A DNA stretch of 58,933 nt from NCBI GenBank assembly GCA_018822845.1, contig JAHJJD010000028.1, forward strand, positions 1-58,933. The letters are read 5' to 3'. Of this stretch, positions 8,449-16,017 are shown piece by piece. The position numbers and the translations under genes are program-made. The notes under the pieces were generated by a model. The model was not told the origin of the DNA and did not search any database. It saw only the letters and a list, made by a program, of their open reading frames with translations. The first letter of the stretch is position 1, and each line of letters opens with the position of its first letter. The stretch is from Gammaproteobacteria bacterium (GTDB taxonomy: Bacteria > Pseudomonadota > Gammaproteobacteria > Thiotrichales > Thiotrichaceae).

Positions 8449-8631
8449 ATGAAACGTTCAACCGCTACACTTGCGCTTATCGCTGGCTTGTTGATGACCC
8501 TGTTTGGCGCTACGGCCTATGCCGACCCCTGCCCACCGGCACCCGGCTACACTGATTCCAGCATGAGCACCGATATGAATAAGCCAACGTTCATCGACCG
8601 CAGCTCTTGGTTCGATGAGCTGGCAAACTGA
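8449..8631 (+). CDS. Small secreted peptide, 60 aa
   Basis: A clean signal peptide (MKRSTATLALIAGLLMTLFG...AYA) leaves a mature peptide of about 35 residues that begins DPCPPAPGY and ends FIDRSSWFDELAN. AAGGAGAAATGAA precedes the ATG as a good ribosome site. It is followed by an 8-bp hairpin and then a second small exported peptide. The function is unknown, and I recognise no bacteriocin or toxin family. The single cysteine argues against an internal disulfide. Confidence 0.65.
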   Translation: MKRSTATLALIAGLLMTLFGATAYADPCPPAPGYTDSSMSTDMNKPTFIDRSSWFDELAN

Positions 8632-8640
8632 GCCTGAAAC

Positions 8641-8660
8641 GGGAGCCGGTAACGGCTCCC
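8641..8660 (+). terminator. Hairpin between the two small-peptide genes
   Basis: GGGAGCCG, loop GTAA, CGGCTCCC forms a perfect 8-bp stem with a tetraloop, directly after the first peptide gene. The following CTGTCTTTC is only weakly T-rich, so it may attenuate rather than fully terminate, or protect the upstream mRNA. Confidence 0.5.
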
Positions 8661-8681
8661 CTGTCTTTCAAGGAGTTAGCC

Positions 8682-8825
8682 ATGAAACTCAAGCAAAAAG
8701 TCTGGCTGGGCGTAGCAAGCATTTTAATGGTTACCGCCACCAGTATCAGCTACGCCATGCAACCATTGAACACATCCCAAACCACCATTTTCCTGCCGGA
8801 TCACATTTCATCTTGGCTTGAATAA
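8682..8825 (+). CDS. Second small secreted peptide, 47 aa
   Basis: ATG at 8682 is preceded by AAGGAGTTAGCC, a strong ribosome site. The first 25 residues (MKLKQKVWLGVASILMVTAT then SISYA) form a signal peptide with a YA cleavage site. The mature peptide is only about 22 residues and ends TIFLPDHISSWLE. Its ending resembles that of the preceding peptide (FIDRSSWFDELAN): both have F-I/L, an acidic residue, SSW and an acidic end. That suggests a tandem pair of related exported peptides. The function is unknown. Confidence 0.6.
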   Translation: MKLKQKVWLGVASILMVTATSISYAMQPLNTSQTTIFLPDHISSWLE

Positions 8826-8870
8826 GGAATGTATTCCCAACATGCCATTACCTGATTACCCAAAATTAAT

Positions 8871-8916
8871 ACGGAATTGAATCGGGTATATAAATCAACT
8901 CCTGATTCAATTCCGT
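8871..8916. terminator. Long inverted repeat after the small-peptide genes
   Basis: ACGGAATTGAATC (8871-8883) is repeated inverted as GATTCAATTCCGT (8904-8916). The stem is a perfect 13 bp with a 20-nt AT-rich loop, followed by TATTTATCATTT. It could terminate the peptide transcript; the long loop also fits a small palindromic repeat element. Confidence 0.55.
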
Positions 8917-9001
8917 TATTTATCATTTAATCTGGCAAATGCCTTTTCCCGGCAATTGGGATAGTATCCTTGTAGCAAGTAAATAACCTGCAAGGAATGG
9001 C

Positions 9002-10051
9002 ATGGAAACCTTCGGCAAACGTTACCACCCACCCGGCACACCACCCGGCACACTTTCCCGTCACGGTGACGGTGGTGCAACCCGCATCCGCCTGCTGGAA
9101 TACAGCAGCGAACAGTTCAGCGAAATCCTCTCCCCCACCCCGGAGCAATGCCGCATCGCCCAGCAGAATGACCTCATCGACTGGCTGGATGTAACCGGTG
9201 TTCACGACCCAACGGCCATCTGTGAACTGGGCGAAACCTTCGGCCTGCACCCGCTGGCGCTGGAAGACGTGCTCAACAGCGGCCAACGGCCCAAGGTCGA
9301 TTTCCACGAAAAGCACGCTTTCCTGATCCTCAACCTGCCACACCTGATTGGCGAAGAAATCGTACTGGAACAGGTCAGCCTGTTCGTCGGCGATGGCTAC
9401 CTGCTCAGCTTTTGCAGCGGCGATGGCGAGGCTTTCGAACCGGTACGCGCACGCCTGCGTCAGGGTTTCGGACGCATCCGCACCCGTAGCGTCGACTACC
9501 TGCTGTATGTGCTGATAGATGTGGTAATCGACTCCGCTTTCCCGTTACTGGAGGAGCTCGGAGAACAGATCGAAGACCTCGAAGACCTGGTGCTGGAAAA
9601 GCCTGACAAATCGGTCGTCAGCAGCCTGCACCAGCTCAAGCGTGACCTGTTACTGCTGCGCCGCGCCCTGTGGCCACAACGCGAAGTCATCAGCCGCCTG
9701 ATCCAGCATGATGCAGAACTGGTCGACGAAACCATGCGTCCCTATTTCAACGACTGTTACGACCATGCCGTGCAGGTGATCGACCTGATCGAAACCTACC
9801 GCGAAATGCTCAGCGGAATGCTCGACATCTACCTTTCCAGCCTCAGCAACCGGATGAACGACATCATGCGCGTGTTGACCGTGATCGCCACCATTTTTAT
9901 TCCACTGACCTTCATCGTTGGCGTCTACGGCATGAATTTTAAAAACATGCCGGAACTGGAGTGGCACTATGGCTATTACGGCGTGTGGGGCATCATGATC
10001 GTGCTGGCGACTGGAATGCTGGTAGCATTCAGGTGGCGTAAATGGCTATAA
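9002..10051 (+). CDS. corA: Magnesium/cobalt transporter CorA, 349 aa
   Basis: CorA is a pentameric inner-membrane channel for Mg2+ (also Co2+ and Ni2+). The large cytoplasmic N-terminal domain (residues 1-285) includes GLHPLALEDVLN and a long stalk helix rich in Glu. It is followed by two transmembrane helices, the first ending in the diagnostic YGMN motif (residues 308-311) and the second ending FRWRKWL. The length is typical for the family. The start has AAGGAA 7 nt upstream. The N-terminal 20 residues are Pro/Gly/His-rich (HPPGTPPGTLSRHGDGG), as in several gammaproteobacterial CorA proteins. The gene stands alone, and no Mg-responsive leader is evident. Confidence 0.95.
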   Translation: METFGKRYHPPGTPPGTLSRHGDGGATRIRLLEYSSEQFSEILSPTPEQCRIAQQNDLIDWLDVTGVHDPTAICELGETFGLHPLALEDVLNSGQRPKVDFHEKHAFLILNLPHLIGEEIVLEQVSLFVGDGYLLSFCSGDGEAFEPVRARLRQGFGRIRTRSVDYLLYVLIDVVIDSAFPLLEELGEQIEDLEDLVLEKPDKSVVSSLHQLKRDLLLLRRALWPQREVISRLIQHDAELVDETMRPYFNDCYDHAVQVIDLIETYREMLSGMLDIYLSSLSNRMNDIMRVLTVIATIFIPLTFIVGVYGMNFKNMPELEWHYGYYGVWGIMIVLATGMLVAFRWRKWL

Positions 10052-10119
10052 GCGACAGAGCGGGGAATATCCTTGAGTAGCGTTGCATTGAACAATCCGG
10101 CTTTCATCCCGCCAGTCTC

Positions 10120-10599
10120 CTATGCCGGTAACGCGCCCTTCAGAAACGCCAGTGCGCCGGTTTCGGTGCGCAACCTGCCGTGGTGCACGCCCTTGGCGGC
10201 AAAGTGGTAATCACCCGCTTTCAGGTGCAAATCGCCGAACCACAATTCGCCTTCCAGCATGATGCACTCCTCATCGAAAGGGTGCGGATGGCCGGGCATT
10301 TCAAAACCGGGGTCAAGTTTGGCCAGATAGGTCAGCAGGCCAGAATCGCCTTCCTGATGCAGGATTTTGATGTAAGCGCCCGGTCTGGCTTCGATCCATT
10401 CACCTTCACTGGCACGAATGGTCTTGAAACCTGGCAACAGCCCGGCTTCTTCCTGCGCGACCAATGACAGGATATTTCCGCGCATACGCATCGTGAGTTC
10501 AACAGGGACATCCAGACCGGGCTGCTGCTCCAGCAATAGTTCCATGATATCCAGATCAAGGGCATCTACCGCTGGTAATGTTGAATCATTGGTTTTCAT
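10120..10599 (-). CDS. Cupin-domain protein, ChrR-like partner of the ECF sigma factor, 159 aa
   Basis: The C-terminal half is a cupin with metal ligands in HPHPFDEECIMLEGE (His, His, Glu) and a second motif AAKGVHHGRL. This is the fold of the ChrR C-terminal sensor domain. The ATG overlaps the stop of the sigma factor gene by 4 nt (10596-10599), which fits a sigma/regulator pair. The N-terminal 60 residues contain no His or Cys, so the zinc-binding anti-sigma domain of classical ChrR is absent or has diverged. I therefore infer a sensor or modulator rather than a proven anti-sigma factor. Confidence 0.8.
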   Translation of the reverse strand: MKTNDSTLPAVDALDLDIMELLLEQQPGLDVPVELTMRMRGNILSLVAQEEAGLLPGFKTIRASEGEWIEARPGAYIKILHQEGDSGLLTYLAKLDPGFEMPGHPHPFDEECIMLEGELWFGDLHLKAGDYHFAAKGVHHGRLRTETGALAFLKGALPA

Positions 10600-11177
10600 G
10601 AAACGTCCACATTTGGGTAAGAATCAGTTAATGCCGCACGCAATATCGCCTGAGCGCGCCGCAGTATGGTCTTGACGGTTCCCAGCGGCTCCCCGGTGTA
10701 ATCCGCAATTTCCTGATGACTCATGCCACGGTAAAAGGCCAGCGCAAGCATCTGACGCTGCTGTCCGTCAAGCAAACGGATAGCTGCCTGCAACTCGCTG
10801 CCCTGCTCCGCATCAAGCACCACCTCCTGTGGAGTCAATGTCTGGGTATCTTCAACATCAACGGTTTCCGGCATTTCAACCTGAAGTTTGGTACTGGACG
10901 CTTCGCGCCGCAAGGTATCCAGTGCGCGGCTGTGCGCCAGCATCAATAACCAGCCCAACGGCGTAGAGCGCTCCATGTCATAAGCAGCCGCTGTCCGCCA
11001 GACTTGCAGATAAACATCACTCACGATTTCCTCTGCCAGTTCATGATTGGATGTAATTTTGAAGGCAACGGCAAACACCCGCCTGACTGTTGCATCGTAA
11101 AGAATGCCGAGCGCCTCCTGATCACCCTGCCGGATACGTTCCAGCAAAGGGTAAAAATGGGTTTGATCTTGCGCCAT
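10596..11177 (-). CDS. RNA polymerase ECF-type sigma factor, 193 aa
   Basis: Region 2 is seen in TVRRVFAVAFKITSNHELAE followed by EIVSDVYLQVWRTAAAYD. Region 4 is a helix-turn-helix in LALAFYRGMSHQEIADYTGE and PLGTVKTILRRAQAILR. An acidic linker joins them. The arrangement with a downstream cupin gene resembles RpoE/ChrR-type stress sigma factors, which in other bacteria answer singlet oxygen or metals; the trigger here is inferred only. The gene is transcribed away from the aas-like gene, with 230 bp between them that may hold the promoters of both. Confidence 0.92.
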   Translation of the reverse strand: MAQDQTHFYPLLERIRQGDQEALGILYDATVRRVFAVAFKITSNHELAEEIVSDVYLQVWRTAAAYDMERSTPLGWLLMLAHSRALDTLRREASSTKLQVEMPETVDVEDTQTLTPQEVVLDAEQGSELQAAIRLLDGQQRQMLALAFYRGMSHQEIADYTGEPLGTVKTILRRAQAILRAALTDSYPNVDVS

Positions 11178-11277
11178 TTACGCCATCTCCTGCAAAACAG
11201 TCTGCATAGCTTAGCATAGGAGCATTCGCGGCAATATTTCCCACCACAAAACCAAGCACACAGCCCTTCAGGAAAGT

Positions 11278-11293
11278 CTGGCTAACCAGCCAG
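11278..11293. repeat. Short hairpin in the sigma/aas intergenic region
   Basis: CTGGCT, loop AACC, AGCCAG forms a 6-bp palindrome. It lies between two divergent genes and may be an operator; nothing else supports a function. Confidence 0.3.
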
Positions 11294-11349
11294 GAGTCAC
11301 TTACCAATTATTACGTATGAATCAGCCAACTGGATTTACCCAACTGCAT

Positions 11350-11379
11350 GTTATCTAGTATCGTGCAGGGATAGATAAC
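11350..11379. promoter_or_regulatory. 8-bp inverted repeat upstream of the aas-like gene
   Basis: GTTATCTA (11350-11357) and TAGATAAC (11372-11379) are perfect inverted copies with a 14-bp spacer. They end 28 bp before the start codon of the acyltransferase/acyl-ACP synthetase gene. The arm spacing fits a dimeric repressor site or a 5' UTR hairpin. Confidence 0.4.
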
Positions 11380-11407
11380 AACGATTTGACCGAGGAGGAG
11401 AAGCCCC

Positions 11408-14380
11408 ATGCCGCAACTCAAGCGCATTTACGGGTTCATGATTTTTGTCGCCGCCCTGCTACTGACGCCACTGCTGCATACCGGGCTGGCGCATCTGTTT
11501 GCCGGGCAAAACAGCATCTTTCTGAATGCATGGGCGGTGCTGCTGGCCATTGCGCCATTTGCCCTGGTTGCCGTCATCCGTTACTCACGTTCGGACGGCG
11601 ACAAGCAGGCATGGCAGGCCGCCCGCCAGCATTCCGACCTGTGGCTGACCATCATGGGGCAAGGCGTATTCTGGGCAATCATGCTGGTGTTGCTGGCCAT
11701 CTACCCCGCCTTTGCCAAATCTGCCCTTGGGTTGGAAAACAGTGCCGCGATTGTACTGCTGATGGCCTTTGCCGCTATTGGCATTTTCATCGGCATCCTG
11801 ATTGCAGAACGCCTGTCGCAAACACATGTGGAAACCGGTGTGGCACCCATCGGCGCATTCGGCATCGTGGCTGGCTTGCTGCTGTTTGGCCTGGTACCAA
11901 GCATTCCCTTGCAGGCTGCGCTGTTCCTTGGCATTGGCATTATGGGCGGATTGTTCGTCGCACCGATGCACGCCTTGCTGCGCTACCATGTTCCCGACGA
12001 ACAGCAACTGGCCAAAACCCTGCCACTGAGCGACATGGTGCAAACACTGGTGATGCTGGTATTCGTCAGCGTCACTGCCGTACTGGCCTGGGCCGGGCTG
12101 GATACACCGCATCTGCTGACAGTACTGACCACCGCGACTATCGCCGGGGCACTGTATACTTTCTACCATTTGCCGCAATCACTGCTGCGTTTCGTCGTCA
12201 GCCGCCTGTTCCACGCCCGTTACCGCCTGAAAGTGATCGGCTTTGAACATCTGCCCGCACGCGGCGGTGTGCTGCTGCTGGGCAACCACATCAGTTTCAT
12301 CGACTGGGCGCTGGTGCAGATGGCCAGCCCGCGCCAGTTGCATTTCGTAATCGAGAAAGGCTATTACGAACGCTGGTATCTGAAAGGCATCCTCAACTGG
12401 TTCGGGGTAGTACCCATCAGCGGCACAGCCAGCGCCGATTCGCTGGAAAAAGTTACCGAACTGCTGAAAGCCGGGGAAGTCGTGTGCCTGTTCCCGGAAG
12501 GTGCAATCAGCCGCACCGGACAACTGGGCGAATTCAAGCGCGGCTACGAAAAAGCCATCAAAGGGACGGATGCGGTCATCGTGCCGTTCTACCTGCACGG
12601 GCTGTGGGGTAGCCGATTCTCACGTTCCAGCGGCTTTTTGCGGCAGAACCGCCAGTCCGGTTTCAAGCGTGACATCGTGGTGGCTTTTGGCAAATCGCTG
12701 CCACCCACCATTCAGGCGTATGAACTGAAACAGAAAGTGTTTGACCTGTCGTTCGCTTCGTGGGACGCCTATTCGCACATGATCGATCCGATTCCGCTCA
12801 ACTGGCTGCGTTCCGCCAAACGCCAGAGCTTCCGTATTGCAGCGTCGGACGTGATTGGTGAGCCGATGAGCCACCACCGCTTCATGACTGCGGTGTTCCG
12901 TTTCGCCGCCGAAATCGACAAGCTCAGCCCGGAACAAAATATCGGCATGTTGCTGCCCACCAGTGCGGGCGGGGCAATTGCCAACATGGCCGTGCTTTCG
13001 CTGGGTAAAACAGTCGTCAACCTCAATTTCACCGCCAGTGCCGAAGCCATCAAAAGCTCGGTGGAACAGGCTGGCCTGAAGCAGGTTTACACCTCGAAGC
13101 GTTTCCTCGACAAACTCAAGGAACGCAACATCGACATCACTGCCATCCTGCCCAATACACCGCTGGTGTTCCTCGAAGATTTGAAGGAAGGCATCCCCAA
13201 AGCCAAATTGCTGGGCACATTGCTGATGGTGATGCTGCTGCCAACCCGCGTGTTGCAATGGCTGTACCTGCCGAAAATTGACCTGGAATCCACCGCCGCC
13301 ATCCTGTTTTCCAGCGGCAGCGAAGGTGCGCCCAAAGGTATCGAGCTTTCCCACCGCAATCTGGCCATCAATGCGCGCCAGGTAGCCGATGCGCTCAACA
13401 CCCTCGACAATGATGTGATCATGGGTACACTGCCGACCTTCCATGCATTCGGCCTGTTGGCGAGTACGCTGATGCCGCTGGCGGAAGGCATCCCCATCAT
13501 CTGCCACCCCGACCCGACCGATGCGGTCAATATCGCCAAAGGCATTGCCAGATACGAAGCCACCCTGCTGTTCGGCACCAGCACCTTCCTGCGCCTGTAT
13601 GCGAAAAACTCGCGCGTACACCCACTGATGTTCCAGAGTCTGCGCTACGTGGTGGCGGGCGCGGAAAAGCTGTCGCCGGACGTGCGCCGCCTGTTCCTCG
13701 ACAAATTCGGCAAAAAGATTCTGGAAGGCTACGGCGCAACCGAAACCTCACCAGTCGCCAGCGTCAACCTGCCCGACCAACTCGACACCCGCTACTGGCG
13801 GGTACAGCCTGCCAACCGCGAAGGCACAGTCGGCCTGCCGCTGCCCGGCACCAGCTTCCGTATCGTCGACCCAGGCACGCTGGAAATATTGCCCACTGGC
13901 TCTGACGGCCTGATCCTGATCGGCGGCCCGCAAGTGATGAAAGGCTATCTGCATAACCCGGAAAAAACTGCCGAGGCCATCGCCGAACTCGACGGCCAGC
14001 GCTGGTACAAGACCGGCGACAAGGGGCATGTGGACGAAGACGGTTTCCTCACCATCGTCGACCGCTATTCGCGCTTCGCCAAACTGGGCGGCGAAATGGT
14101 CAGCCTCGGCGCGATTGAGCAGCAGGTACGCAACATCCTCGGCGAACCCGAACTGGAGCTGGTCGCCATCAACCTGCCGGATGAGAAAAAGGGCGAAAAG
14201 GTGATCCTGATGATCGCGGGTGAGCGCGATGAAGCGGAAGTCCGCCGCAAGCTGCTGGAAGGCGGGATGAATGCGCTGATGATCCCGGCGGTGATCCGCA
14301 ATGTGGAGGAAGTGCCGAAGCTGGGCAGTGGGAAGACGGATTTTGCCAATGCGCGGAAGTTGGCGTTGAGTGTTGTCTGA
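11408..14380 (+). CDS. aas: Fused MFS transporter / PlsC acyltransferase / acyl-ACP synthetase (LplT-Aas type), 990 aa
   Basis: Three modules are visible. Residues 1-265 hold about eight hydrophobic helices of an MFS (LplT-like) flippase, shorter than the usual twelve. Residues 270-470 are a PlsC acyltransferase with the NHISFID (H-x4-D) catalytic motif near residue 292 and FPEGAISR. Residues 490-985 are an AMP-forming ligase with ILFSSGSEGAPKG near residue 630, GYGATETSP and YKTGDKGHVDEDGF. Known homologues import lysophospholipids and re-acylate them with fatty acid activated on ACP, so the role is membrane lipid repair at the inner membrane. GAGGAGGAGAAGCCCC is a strong ribosome site. The reduced MFS part is the only oddity. 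Confidence 0.92.
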   Translation: MPQLKRIYGFMIFVAALLLTPLLHTGLAHLFAGQNSIFLNAWAVLLAIAPFALVAVIRYSRSDGDKQAWQAARQHSDLWLTIMGQGVFWAIMLVLLAIYPAFAKSALGLENSAAIVLLMAFAAIGIFIGILIAERLSQTHVETGVAPIGAFGIVAGLLLFGLVPSIPLQAALFLGIGIMGGLFVAPMHALLRYHVPDEQQLAKTLPLSDMVQTLVMLVFVSVTAVLAWAGLDTPHLLTVLTTATIAGALYTFYHLPQSLLRFVVSRLFHARYRLKVIGFEHLPARGGVLLLGNHISFIDWALVQMASPRQLHFVIEKGYYERWYLKGILNWFGVVPISGTASADSLEKVTELLKAGEVVCLFPEGAISRTGQLGEFKRGYEKAIKGTDAVIVPFYLHGLWGSRFSRSSGFLRQNRQSGFKRDIVVAFGKSLPPTIQAYELKQKVFDLSFASWDAYSHMIDPIPLNWLRSAKRQSFRIAASDVIGEPMSHHRFMTAVFRFAAEIDKLSPEQNIGMLLPTSAGGAIANMAVLSLGKTVVNLNFTASAEAIKSSVEQAGLKQVYTSKRFLDKLKERNIDITAILPNTPLVFLEDLKEGIPKAKLLGTLLMVMLLPTRVLQWLYLPKIDLESTAAILFSSGSEGAPKGIELSHRNLAINARQVADALNTLDNDVIMGTLPTFHAFGLLASTLMPLAEGIPIICHPDPTDAVNIAKGIARYEATLLFGTSTFLRLYAKNSRVHPLMFQSLRYVVAGAEKLSPDVRRLFLDKFGKKILEGYGATETSPVASVNLPDQLDTRYWRVQPANREGTVGLPLPGTSFRIVDPGTLEILPTGSDGLILIGGPQVMKGYLHNPEKTAEAIAELDGQRWYKTGDKGHVDEDGFLTIVDRYSRFAKLGGEMVSLGAIEQQVRNILGEPELELVAINLPDEKKGEKVILMIAGERDEAEVRRKLLEGGMNALMIPAVIRNVEEVPKLGSGKTDFANARKLALSVV

Positions 14381-14386
14381 ACTGTC

Positions 14387-14827
14387 TCACAACCGATACT
14401 CACTGCTTTCTTCATGAACCGATGGCTTTTTATAGGGAAGGGGCAATTGCGGACACTTCACTGTTTCAAACTCGGGGTCTTTGTGCACCAACGTGGCACC
14501 TTGCAGCAATGCGCTGGCGGCAATCCACGCATCCCCCAATGAAACCCGGCAGGTAGCCTTGAGTTCAGCTGCTTTTTCTAGTAGTTCCACCGACTCGTGA
14601 ACCCATTCGATCGGCAGGGACTTGCATTGCTCATACGCCAGCCGTCCGGCCTGCTCATTCTCATCCTTCCAGACCCGGTAGAGAATTTCCATCAGGCTCA
14701 TGAAACAGGCGAAGCATTTGGCTTGCCCAGTCTCGCATTGATGGAGGATATCGGCGACGGTATCTGCGCCCTCTTCCTCATCCCTTAAGGCAAGCAATGC
14801 GGAGCTGTCCAACAGGTAACGCTTCAT
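14387..14827 (-). CDS. PIN-domain toxin, VapC-like, 146 aa
   Basis: The protein has the PIN nuclease acidic set: D7 in YLLDSSALL, E47 in MSLMEIL, D99 in VSLGDAWIA and D117 in VHKDPEFE. VapC toxins are RNases that cut tRNA or rRNA when their antitoxin is degraded. The start overlaps the stop of the AbrB-type antitoxin gene by 4 nt, the usual translational coupling of such pairs. It ends 6 bp from the convergent aas-like gene. The C-terminal 20 residues (YKKPSVHEESSEYRL) extend past the normal PIN fold. Confidence 0.9.
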   Translation of the reverse strand: MKRYLLDSSALLALRDEEEGADTVADILHQCETGQAKCFACFMSLMEILYRVWKDENEQAGRLAYEQCKSLPIEWVHESVELLEKAAELKATCRVSLGDAWIAASALLQGATLVHKDPEFETVKCPQLPLPYKKPSVHEESSEYRL

Positions 14828-15051
14828 TCCCGCTCCCGGTCGAAAGCACGTTCTGCCAACAGGCGCTCAACTGACCCCTTACGTTTGCTGCTGCCCCGAA
14901 AAGCCTCAATGGGGTTTTCCCGCACCGGAATAACACGGATAGTATTGTTTTCAATAACCCATTCCAGTCGGTCAGTAGCGGAGAGGTGGAAAAATCGCCT
15001 GATTTCGGCGGGAATGACCGTTTGGCCACGTGAGGTAATGGTGCTACGCAT
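14824..15051 (-). CDS. AbrB/MazE-type antitoxin (VapB-like), 75 aa
   Basis: The N-terminus TITSRGQTVIPAEIRRFFHL is a SpoVT-AbrB swapped-hairpin DNA-binding domain. The C-terminal part (AFRGSSKRKGSVERLLAERA) is the flexible toxin-neutralising tail. It precedes and overlaps the PIN toxin gene. An inverted repeat (15065-15093) just upstream is a candidate autoregulatory operator. Confidence 0.88.
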   Translation of the reverse strand: MRSTITSRGQTVIPAEIRRFFHLSATDRLEWVIENNTIRVIPVRENPIEAFRGSSKRKGSVERLLAERAFDRERE

Positions 15052-15064
15052 AGCTATATCCCTT

Positions 15065-15093
15065 GAATTACCTATTTCAAAAAATTGTAATTC
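15065..15093. promoter_or_regulatory. Candidate operator of the toxin-antitoxin pair
   Basis: GAATTAC (15065-15071) and GTAATTC (15087-15093) are perfect inverted copies, starting 14 bp upstream of the antitoxin start. AbrB-type antitoxins usually bind such AT-rich palindromes to repress their own operon; binding here is inferred. Confidence 0.5.
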
Positions 15094-15153
15094 ATCTATT
15101 CAGGGAAAACAATCAATACCGATGGTCATGGGGATGCGTTGGCGTTGCAATCG

Positions 15154-15339
15154 TTACGCCGCCTGTTGCAGGGGCAACTCTGCCCGTTTGCTGACATACA
15201 GGACTTCGATACCCAGCATATTGCCCAGTGCGTCGTAGTCCACCATCATGCCGGGCTTGAGTTCCTCGGTTTTTTCCACTTCACCTTCGGCAAGTTGGAT
15301 GTACAGTGCATCCGCTAACGGATCAAATTCAATTTTCAT
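15154..15339 (-). CDS. DUF2283 small protein, 61 aa
   Basis: The sequence MKIEFDPLADALYIQLAEGE and PGMMVDYDALGNMLGIEVL is typical of DUF2283. These small proteins are often encoded next to DUF4258 proteins and are suspected antitoxin-like partners. The gene follows the broken DUF4258 gene by 12 bp on the same strand, the common order for this pair. The molecular function is not established. Confidence 0.85.
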   Translation of the reverse strand: MKIEFDPLADALYIQLAEGEVEKTEELKPGMMVDYDALGNMLGIEVLYVSKRAELPLQQAA

Positions 15340-15351
15340 GATTTGTTACCT

Positions 15352-15582
15352 TCACTCGAAATAGGCGGTGACAACCGTGACAGGTTCGCTGGTTTCATTG
15401 TAAATGACCCGCAAGCGTTTGAAACCCTTTTATGGAATGTCCAGCAAAGCATGAACCAAGGTAGCATCTTCGGGATCATTTTCTATCCTGTCGGGGTTGG
15501 CAAGCGTTGCCGCCAACCATTCTGGTTTGATTTTGCGCTGCTGGAGACGCTTTTTAGCGTGGTCGCTGAGCCTGTAATTCAT
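15352..15582 (-). pseudogene. DUF4258 gene with an in-frame stop codon
   Basis: The likely start is the ATG at 15582 (MNYRLSDHAKKRLQQRKI), matching the typical DUF4258 N-terminus. The frame reads through VHALLDIP to a TAA at 15430-15432. In the same frame it then continues GFKRLRVIYNETSEPV and TVVTAYFE to a TGA at 15352-15354. The second half is the expected C-terminus of the family, so a single nonsense change has split a 76-residue protein into 50 and 25. The DUF2283 partner downstream is intact. Confidence 0.75.
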
Positions 15583-15653
15583 GTTTTGTACCGCTTGTGT
15601 GGGAACACCAAAATGCCACCGACTAGCCGATTTTGCAAAAGCTTGCTGCCTGA

Positions 15654-15676
15654 CGGGTGTGACCAGAAGTGATGCT
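15654..15676 (-). repeat. Short dispersed repeat (GCATCACTTCTGGTCACACC), reverse copy
   Basis: On the minus strand this reads GCATCACTTCTGGTCACACC, one mismatch from the copies at 93-116 and 15827-15850. It lies just upstream of the DUF4258 remnant. I see no gene between 15583 and 15653. Confidence 0.55.
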
Positions 15677-15700
15677 TTGCTCAATCATCATCCTCCGAAC

Positions 15701-15808
15701 TACCCCTCACCCCCCAGCCCCCTCTCCCTCAAGGGGCGAGGGGGAGCAAGAAATAGGTTCTTTTAGCCCCTCTCCCCTTGAGGGAGAGGGGTTGGGGTGA
15801 GGGGTAAC
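15701..15808. repeat. Bipartite GC-rich repeat element (family member)
   Basis: A left arm containing CCCCTCTCCCTCAAGGGG is followed by the spacer GAGCAAGAAATAGG. An inverted right arm contains CCCCTTGAGGGAGAGGGG and ends TTGGGGTGAGGGGTAA. Related bipartite elements occur at 43247-43366 and 48441-48576. No coding content is apparent. Confidence 0.85.
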
Positions 15809-15826
15809 GGCGAAGCCGCAGAAAAA

Positions 15827-16010
15827 GCATCACTTCCGGTCACACCCCCGCCTGACGGCGGCAGGGGCGCTGCCCCTGCACCCCGAAGAGTGGCGCGGTC
15901 TGCTCCACCAAACGCTGGGGCTGCTCCGACACGCCCCTGCCTTTGGCTACGCTGCCCGCGCCACAAGAGCCGCCTCCGGCGGCCTGTTGCGGCTCCGCCG
16001 CCCTGAGCAG
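15827..16010. repeat. GC-rich hairpin cluster downstream of the TIR-nSTAND-FGE gene
   Basis: The stretch opens with another GCATCACTTCCGGTCACACC copy and contains several perfect hairpins. GCAGGGGC/GCCCCTGC with a 3-nt loop lies near 15858-15876, and GCCGCC/GGCGGC and GCGGC/GCCGC stems lie near 15970-16003. It starts 5 bp past the stop of the FGE-domain gene. Such structured DNA directly after a variable region is a known feature of DGR targets, but it is also compatible with an ordinary palindromic repeat. I see no gene in it. Confidence 0.55.
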
Positions 16011-16017
16011 CGGCCTA

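Noticed and set aside
15797-16006. A 69-codon plus-strand frame in the GC-rich hairpin region
   Set aside because: It is entirely made of repeat arms and palindromes (Pro/Arg/Ala only) and has no start signal.
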